From contig CAKTIH010000084.1 in assembly GCA_934565615.1 (NCBI GenBank), positions 1-10,236 of the forward strand: 10,236 bases of DNA, written 5' to 3'. This DNA comes from an uncultured Oscillospiraceae bacterium (GTDB taxonomy: Bacteria > Bacillota > Clostridia > Oscillospirales > Oscillospiraceae). Of the stretch, positions 6,424 to 10,236 are shown one piece after another. The notes under the pieces were generated by a model. That model did not search any database. It was not told the origin of the DNA and worked only from the letters and a program-made list of their open reading frames with translations. Positions within the stretch are counted from its first letter, which is position 1. The number at the start of each line of letters is the position of its first letter. The translations under genes and the position numbers were made by a program.

Positions 6424-7671
6424 TTACTTGATGGTGAAGTACTTCTCGGGGACCTCAACAGAGGTGGAGCCCATGTAGTGGCCGGGATTGCCCATGATGT
6501 AGGTATCCTGGTAGACAAGGAAGGTGTTCTCAGCCTTGACACCGGTCTCGGCATTGGTGTAGTTGGAGCCGTTCCAAGCAGCACCGGGGGAGAAGACCTC
6601 GTAAGCCTTTGCGATATCGTCGATGTCGCACAGCTCGCTCTCGCCGTTGATGACGTTCAGAGCATGCTGAGCAAGACCGGCAGAAACAGTGTAGCCATAG
6701 GAGAATGCCCAGGTGCCGAAGCGGTCAGCGCCGCCCTTCTCGCAGATAGCCTCTTCGACCTTTGCGAGGATCTTTGCGTAGTCGCCTGCCTCAGCGGTCA
6801 GGTCGATGCCCAGAGCGCCGGGGTAGCCCATGGTGGGAGAGGGCAGGTCAGCCTCGATGAAGTAGCCGCCGTACTCGAGCAGCTGCTTGAGCAGAGGCTC
6901 GGTGTGAGCGTCATTGGTGCAGAAGTAAGCAGCCTTCTGGCCGTACTTCTCGACCCACTCAGGAACCTTCTCAAGGATGTAAGCCTGTGCGCCTGCAACG
7001 CCGACGTCAGAGGTGGGGTCGGGAGCGGTCTCAAGGACGAACTCCATGCCGAACTCATCGCATGCAGCCTGCATGATGGCGACACGGCGGCTCATGGTCT
7101 CGTAAGACATGTGGCGCGGGAAGGAGATATGTACGAAGGTGTCGCAGCCCAGCTCATGAGCGGTGCGGATGATGAGGTAGCCGCGGGCGACAAAGTCGTT
7201 ATTGCAGACGAGGTCAGCAGCGGAACCGATCTCGGGCAGGTCCTCGTGAGACTCACCTGCGATGCAGATGATGTCAGGACGGCTTTCCTTGATGCGGCGG
7301 AAAGCCTCGGTGGTGCCGGGAACAGCCTGGTTAACGATGATGGCCTTCATGTCGGGGTCATCGGAGAGGTTAACGATGGTCTGGATGGTGGTCTCGAGCT
7401 CTTCGGTGAAGTTGTCGGGGTAGATGGCCAGCTTGACCATATCCTCGCCGTACATCGCCTGGAAAGCCTCGGCGCCGCGGCGGTCGTCCTCGGACTGAGA
7501 GACGGAACCGGTGACTATGCCGATGTGAGTAGCGCCGGTGGAAGCGGCGTCATCAGCCGTTGCGGTATCGGCTGCGGGAGCAGTGGTCGCATTGTCGGAA
7601 GCAGACCCGCCGCATGCGCACAGAGCGAATACCATGCAGAGAGCCATGAGCAGTGCGATAAATTTCTTCAT
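6424..7671 (-). CDS. Lipoprotein substrate-binding protein of the ABC importer (DUF3798-like)
   Basis: The 415-residue product starts with a lipoprotein signal (MKK, then a hydrophobic stretch, then LCAC with acceptor Cys20) and an Ala/Thr/Asp-rich linker to about residue 47. The mature domain looks like a type-1 periplasmic-binding fold: IGIVTGS (50-56), a DDP...AIIVNQAVPG stretch (104-119), SRPDIICIAGES (130-141) and AAYFCTNDAHTEP (247-259). The pattern, notably SQSEDDRRGAE and HISFPRHMSYETMSRR, matches my memory of DUF3798 proteins better than the ribose- or BMP-type families. I could not test this by search. The ATG at 7669-7671 has AAGGAGG 6 bases upstream; the upstream in-frame extension encodes no signal peptide. 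First gene of the operon, ending in tandem TAA TAA. It should capture the solute outside the membrane, but the ligand is unknown. Confidence 0.9.
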   Translation of the reverse strand: MKKFIALLMALCMVFALCACGGSASDNATTAPAADTATADDAASTGATHIGIVTGSVSQSEDDRRGAEAFQAMYGEDMVKLAIYPDNFTEELETTIQTIVNLSDDPDMKAIIVNQAVPGTTEAFRRIKESRPDIICIAGESHEDLPEIGSAADLVCNNDFVARGYLIIRTAHELGCDTFVHISFPRHMSYETMSRRVAIMQAACDEFGMEFVLETAPDPTSDVGVAGAQAYILEKVPEWVEKYGQKAAYFCTNDAHTEPLLKQLLEYGGYFIEADLPSPTMGYPGALGIDLTAEAGDYAKILAKVEEAICEKGGADRFGTWAFSYGYTVSAGLAQHALNVINGESELCDIDDIAKAYEVFSPGAAWNGSNYTNAETGVKAENTFLVYQDTYIMGNPGHYMGSTSVEVPEKYFTIK

Positions 7672-7743
7672 GTTTGTCCTCCTTAAAATTTTTATACCCG
7701 ACGCCTGATGCCTCCGTCCGGCCGCACAGAAAGGCAAGACCCA

Positions 7744-7766
7744 TTACACTTTGGAACAAAGTGTAA
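7744..7766 (-). repeat. Perfect 10-bp inverted repeat in the importer leader (proximal)
   Basis: TTACACTTTG (7744-7753) and CAAAGTGTAA (7757-7766) are exact complements separated by GAA. In the minus-strand transcript this forms a hairpin with a 3-base loop, about 70 nt before the binding-protein start codon. As DNA it also has the shape of a dimeric-repressor operator. It abuts the next palindrome with no base between them. Confidence 0.7.
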
Positions 7767-7786
7767 AAAAACAGGGCCCTGTTTTT
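7767..7786 (-). terminator. Terminator-like perfect palindrome in the importer leader (distal)
   Basis: AAAAACAGGG (7767-7776) meets its exact complement CCCTGTTTTT (7777-7786). On the minus strand the hairpin is followed by T residues, giving a run of seven, as in an intrinsic terminator. It lies about 45 nt after the predicted transcription start, between promoter and gene, so it could act as an attenuator or could stop read-through from the hydrolase gene upstream. The GC core is short (CAGGGCCCTG). Confidence 0.55.
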
Positions 7787-7837
7787 ACGCGCGAGCCTTT
7801 TGTTGTTCATCCGTCGTCATGAGTATAATTTTAACAT

Positions 7838-7866
7838 ATTATACATTTATTCCGCATCCGTGTCAA
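7838..7866 (-). promoter_or_regulatory. Perfect-consensus sigma-A promoter of the importer operon
   Basis: On the minus strand TTGACA (7861-7866), exactly 17 bases, then TATAAT (7838-7843) match the consensus at all twelve positions. Transcription should start near 7831, giving a leader of about 160 nt before the binding-protein ATG. A full-consensus promoter implies high basal activity, with control applied in the leader or by a repressor. Confidence 0.88.
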
Positions 7867-7907
7867 TACAGCAATCTGTTATTTGGCTGAAGTTTCCGTC
7901 AAAAAAA

Positions 7908-9209
7908 TCACGGGGTCAGCTTAGTAAAACTGTATATATCGGACATATATGGTTCGCTGCGGTCGCCGAGTGCCCAGTCTATGACGCCCATGCCGAGCGC
8001 GTCGAAGGATATACGCTCATGCTGGTCATACACGCAGCCGACTATCGTAACGTCGTTTCCGGTCAGCACCATTTCCTTTATGGGGTCGCGGTTCATGCCG
8101 ACGAAGGGGCTTTCAAACAGATAAAACTGCGTACCGAGCTGTGCGGTCTTTAAGCACTCCTCCCTGTTGAGCGTATACCATGTCTCCTGCCAGTCGCTCC
8201 CGGCGTCAAGAGAGAGCACGCAGGGCACGGTGATGCCGAAGTCCTCCTTGCAGTATATGGCGGCGTGCATCGCGGGATACGCGCCGAGGCTCGAGCCGCA
8301 GACCATGACGTCATGCGCGAACACTCCGCACTCCGCTGCTATGCGGTCTAGCTCCTCCACGGCGAGCTTGGTTTTCTCCTCCATATATTCAAGCCCGTTC
8401 GTGTAAAGAAACAGCGCTATCGTATTCGGCGCGGGGTTCATTATATAATAGTAGAGAAAGTCCACGGATATCTGCGCGTCGCGCCCGCCGGGGAAGTATA
8501 TGAAAAAGCGCGTGTCCGCATTACACTGCTCCGGCAGCACCACATAGCCCACGTCGCAGGTATAGACCTCATGCGTATATGAATTATTAAAGCGGTTTTC
8601 CTCGCTGAACATCGGCGCGGCGGAGCTGTCCCGGCTCCATTCGAGCACTTTTTCACAGCGCCATTCGAGCACGCGGCTGTCGGAATAATCCTCAAGCCGC
8701 TGCCATATCCCGCAGGCCTGTTCATAGTCCCCTGTGCACGCGCAGTCAAGCGCTTTTTGATACAGCAGCTCCTTTACGGAGTCCAGACCGGCTTCCGTGC
8801 CGGGATAGTCTCCGAGGGACTCAAACATCTCCAGCGCGGCGAACAGCTCTCCCCCGTCCATAAGCTGTCTCGCTTCAAGGCTGCGGCAGGCAAGCTCAAG
8901 ATTGCGCGCGTCCTTATAATCGCCGAGCTCCGTAAACATCCGCCGCGCGGTCTCATAGTCCCCGGCCTGCTGGGCACGGCGCGCGTCCGTATAGCTCTGC
9001 TCGCGGATAAGCGCCCGGCACAGCTCGGCCTCATTGCCGTCCCCCGCCTTTTCGAACAACGGCGCGGCGGCGGAATAATCCCCCGCGGAAAGCAGCTCAT
9101 AGGCACGGCTGCGATAGTCCCGGCGGAAATGCGCAAATATCCCGACAGCCGCCGCAGCTGCAAGCAGCAATACGGCGGCGATGATATACGATCTGCGTTT
9201 TAGTTTCAT
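7908..9209 (-). CDS. Membrane-anchored TPR-like repeat protein with alpha/beta-hydrolase domain
   Basis: The 433-residue product has a basic N-terminus and a single helix at about 8-26 (IIAAVLLLAAAAAVGIFAH), likely an uncleaved anchor. About four helical repeats of 35-40 residues follow (35-190), each with GDY..A...F..LGDY-like wording and often ending in Cys. The C-terminal domain (about 220-415) resembles an alpha/beta hydrolase: FPGG (239-242) could form the oxyanion region, GSSLG (305-309) presents nucleophile Ser307, and YDQH (394-397) offers His397. The acid could be E366 or D375. The substrate is unknown; esterase or peptidase-like activity is possible. I chose the ATG at 9209; the longer frame begins with a TTG inside the promoter and lacks a ribosome binding site. 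Even for this ATG the site is weak (GGAG, 11 bases away). No clear terminator follows. Confidence 0.85.
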   Translation of the reverse strand: MKLKRRSYIIAAVLLLAAAAAVGIFAHFRRDYRSRAYELLSAGDYSAAAPLFEKAGDGNEAELCRALIREQSYTDARRAQQAGDYETARRMFTELGDYKDARNLELACRSLEARQLMDGGELFAALEMFESLGDYPGTEAGLDSVKELLYQKALDCACTGDYEQACGIWQRLEDYSDSRVLEWRCEKVLEWSRDSSAAPMFSEENRFNNSYTHEVYTCDVGYVVLPEQCNADTRFFIYFPGGRDAQISVDFLYYYIMNPAPNTIALFLYTNGLEYMEEKTKLAVEELDRIAAECGVFAHDVMVCGSSLGAYPAMHAAIYCKEDFGITVPCVLSLDAGSDWQETWYTLNREECLKTAQLGTQFYLFESPFVGMNRDPIKEMVLTGNDVTIVGCVYDQHERISFDALGMGVIDWALGDRSEPYMSDIYSFTKLTP

Positions 9210-9245
9210 TCCGGGCGCGCTCCAAACACATAAGATATGCTTTGT

Positions 9246-9274
9246 ATTATGCCACAAATCACCACTCAATGCAA
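9246..9274 (-). promoter_or_regulatory. Probable promoter of the repeat/hydrolase gene
   Basis: On the minus strand CATAAT (9246-9251, five of six) lies 17 bases after TTGCAT (9269-9274, three of six). The start would be near 9239, about 30 bases before the chosen ATG. The -35 box is weak, so confidence is moderate. The gap of about 95 bases between the dehydrogenase stop and this gene holds nothing else I can support, including no terminator. Confidence 0.45.
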
Positions 9275-9304
9275 ATAGAACATGTCGAAGCGTTTTCTAT
9301 TACA

Positions 9305-10096
9305 TTACTTTGCATATATCCGCCCGACGATCCAGTTGGACAGGCGGCGCGGGAACAGCTTTGCGATCACGGCCGCGCCCTTGTAGGCAAAGCCCATCGC
9401 GACGAGCGGGCGCGAGTTCTTCTTCAGCGCGTATTTTGCGACGAAGCTGCCCGCGTACTCGGGCGTCATGCCGGTGCGCTCGTCATGCTCCATGACGGCG
9501 ACGGAGCGCTCGATGCGCCCGGCGTAGACATCGTCCCCGGCGGCGGATTTGCGCCGGGCATCGGTAAAGCCCGAGGCGATATCGCCCGGCATTATGGCGC
9601 AGACGCTTATCCCGAAGGGGCGCACCTCGTTCTGGAGTGCGAGGACGTAGGCGATTATTGCCGCCTTGCTGACAGAGTACCAGAGCTGGAACGGTATCGG
9701 CACTATACCGGCAATGGAGCTCATGCACACTATCCTGCCGCCGCCCTGTGCGCGCATGTGCGGCAGCACCGCACGCGTGACGTTGTCTGTGCCGAATACG
9801 TTCAGTTCGAGCTGCGCGTGCGAATCGCGGCTATCCGTCAGCTCCGCCGCTCCGGATATGCCGAAGCCGGCGTTATTGACAAGGATATCGATCCTGCCCT
9901 CGCGCCCGGCGATCTCGTCTATGACGCGGCGCACCTGCGCCTCATCTGTGACGTCCGCGCTCATATGTATGATGCCGTCGGACGGGATATCGCGCCGGGA
10001 TATCTCATAAACGGTGCAGCCCGCCGCCTTGAGCGAAGCTGCCGTGCAGCGGCCTATGCCGCCGCTGCCGCCTGTGACTACAGCGATCTTATTCAT
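9305..10096 (-). CDS. Short-chain dehydrogenase/reductase (classical SDR)
   Basis: This 263-residue NAD(P)-dependent oxidoreductase has the complete classical SDR set: cofactor glycine motif TGGSGGIG (8-15), D48 in the ADVT stretch, NNAG (74-77), the structural Asn99 in LNVFG, catalytic Ser near 126-127, Tyr140 and Lys144 in YSVSK, and MPGDI (169-173) after the last core strand. Arg34 and Arg35 after the second strand would favour NADP(H). The C-terminal 35 residues (MGFAYKGAAVIAKLFPRRL and onward) are basic and hydrophobic and may touch the membrane. The substrate cannot be inferred. The ATG has a distant ribosome binding site (GGAG, about 13 bases upstream). The gene is followed by another with its own likely promoter, so it is probably monocistronic. 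Confidence 0.92.
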   Translation of the reverse strand: MNKIAVVTGGSGGIGRCTAASLKAAGCTVYEISRRDIPSDGIIHMSADVTDEAQVRRVIDEIAGREGRIDILVNNAGFGISGAAELTDSRDSHAQLELNVFGTDNVTRAVLPHMRAQGGGRIVCMSSIAGIVPIPFQLWYSVSKAAIIAYVLALQNEVRPFGISVCAIMPGDIASGFTDARRKSAAGDDVYAGRIERSVAVMEHDERTGMTPEYAGSFVAKYALKKNSRPLVAMGFAYKGAAVIAKLFPRRLSNWIVGRIYAK

Positions 10097-10132
10097 GGTT
10101 TATCTGCATCTCCGTTTCCGTAAATCAAAAAT

Positions 10133-10164
10133 ACCTGATAGTTAAAATTTTTTAACTATCAGGT
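10133..10164 (-). promoter_or_regulatory. Long AT-rich palindrome upstream of the SDR gene, candidate operator
   Basis: ACCTGATAGTTAAA (10133-10146) pairs with TTTAACTATCAGGT (10151-10164) around a four-base loop. It overlaps the spacer and -10 area of a possible promoter whose perfect TTGACA is at 10170-10175. The -10 candidate at spacing 17 is AAAAAT (four of six). Position and AT-rich symmetry suggest a MarR- or TetR-type operator. It could also be a second terminator, because ATTTTTG follows it on the minus strand. Confidence 0.5.
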
Positions 10165-10170
10165 CAGCTT

Positions 10171-10201
10171 GTCAAAAAAGTCCTGTGAGGACTTTTTTGA
10201 C
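10171..10201. terminator. Strong bidirectional intrinsic terminator
   Basis: GTCAAAAAAGTCCT (10171-10184) and AGGACTTTTTTGAC (10188-10201) are perfect 14-bp arms around a GTG loop. The AGTCCT/AGGACT core followed by six T residues exists on both strands, so it can end transcripts from either direction. It most likely ends the gene lying beyond the right edge. Bases 10202-10236 contain no start codon or feature I can support. Confidence 0.8.
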
Positions 10202-10236
10202 CGCGCTTTCCGCCGAGCATTTTGAAAGCATTCAAA

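Noticed and set aside
6478..7686. 402-codon plus-strand frame opposite the binding-protein gene
   Set aside because: It is a shadow: the minus strand shows a lipoprotein signal, a strong ribosome binding site and a promoter, while the plus product has no recognisable domain.
7553..7810. 85-codon minus-strand frame starting in the importer leader and running into the binding-protein gene
   Set aside because: It covers both palindromes and continues out of frame into the lipoprotein gene with a poor ribosome binding site. A leader peptide is possible but unsupported.
7867..7907. Terminator for the repeat/hydrolase gene at the seven-T run just after its stop
   Set aside because: Only a 4-bp CCGT/ACGG stem can be drawn around the T-run, and it encloses the tract rather than preceding it.
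10159..10236. Minus-strand frame open from the right edge to a TGA at 10159
   Set aside because: It reads straight through the strong terminator hairpin and has no start codon in the window. Its 25 codons are explained by the palindrome sequence.

Overview
The window reads as chromosomal DNA from a fairly GC-rich, gut-type member of the Clostridia, probably Oscillospirales. This is inference from the G/C-ending codons, strong AAGGAGG-type ribosome binding sites, consensus sigma-A promoters, a lipoprotein-type binding protein and GDY-type repeat proteins. No rRNA, tRNA, CRISPR array, insertion sequence or phage gene is visible. Every gene I accept lies on the minus strand, so transcription runs from the right end of the window to the left.

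In transcription order: (1) Bases 10133-10236 hold a strong terminator and an AT-rich palindrome, in front of a short-chain dehydrogenase gene (9305-10096). (2) A membrane-anchored protein with TPR-like repeats and an alpha/beta-hydrolase domain follows (7908-9209), with its own likely promoter. (3) A five-gene ABC importer operon fills 1962-7671: a lipoprotein substrate-binding protein resembling DUF3798, a two-domain sugar-type ATPase, two paralogous RbsC-type permeases, and a small membrane-anchored accessory protein, possibly DUF6672. It has a perfect TTGACA-17-TATAAT promoter, a leader of about 160 nt with two abutting perfect palindromes, a hairpin between the first two genes, and a terminal hairpin at 1915-1945. 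(4) A monocistronic small membrane/coiled-coil protein (1499-1849) has its own promoter and terminator. (5) lysA, diaminopimelate decarboxylase (101-1393), has a near-consensus promoter. An open frame starting 3 bases after the lysA stop may be a second gene, cut by the left edge.

The importer is the most interesting unit. It is a complete carbohydrate-uptake-type (CUT2-like) machine built around a binding protein of uncharacterised family. Nothing in the window (no kinase, isomerase or glycosidase) identifies the substrate. The leader suggests regulation by RNA structure or by a palindrome-binding protein. The permease and accessory genes overlap by ATGA junctions, which implies translational coupling. 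lysA makes L-lysine from meso-diaminopimelate and appears functionally unrelated to the importer.
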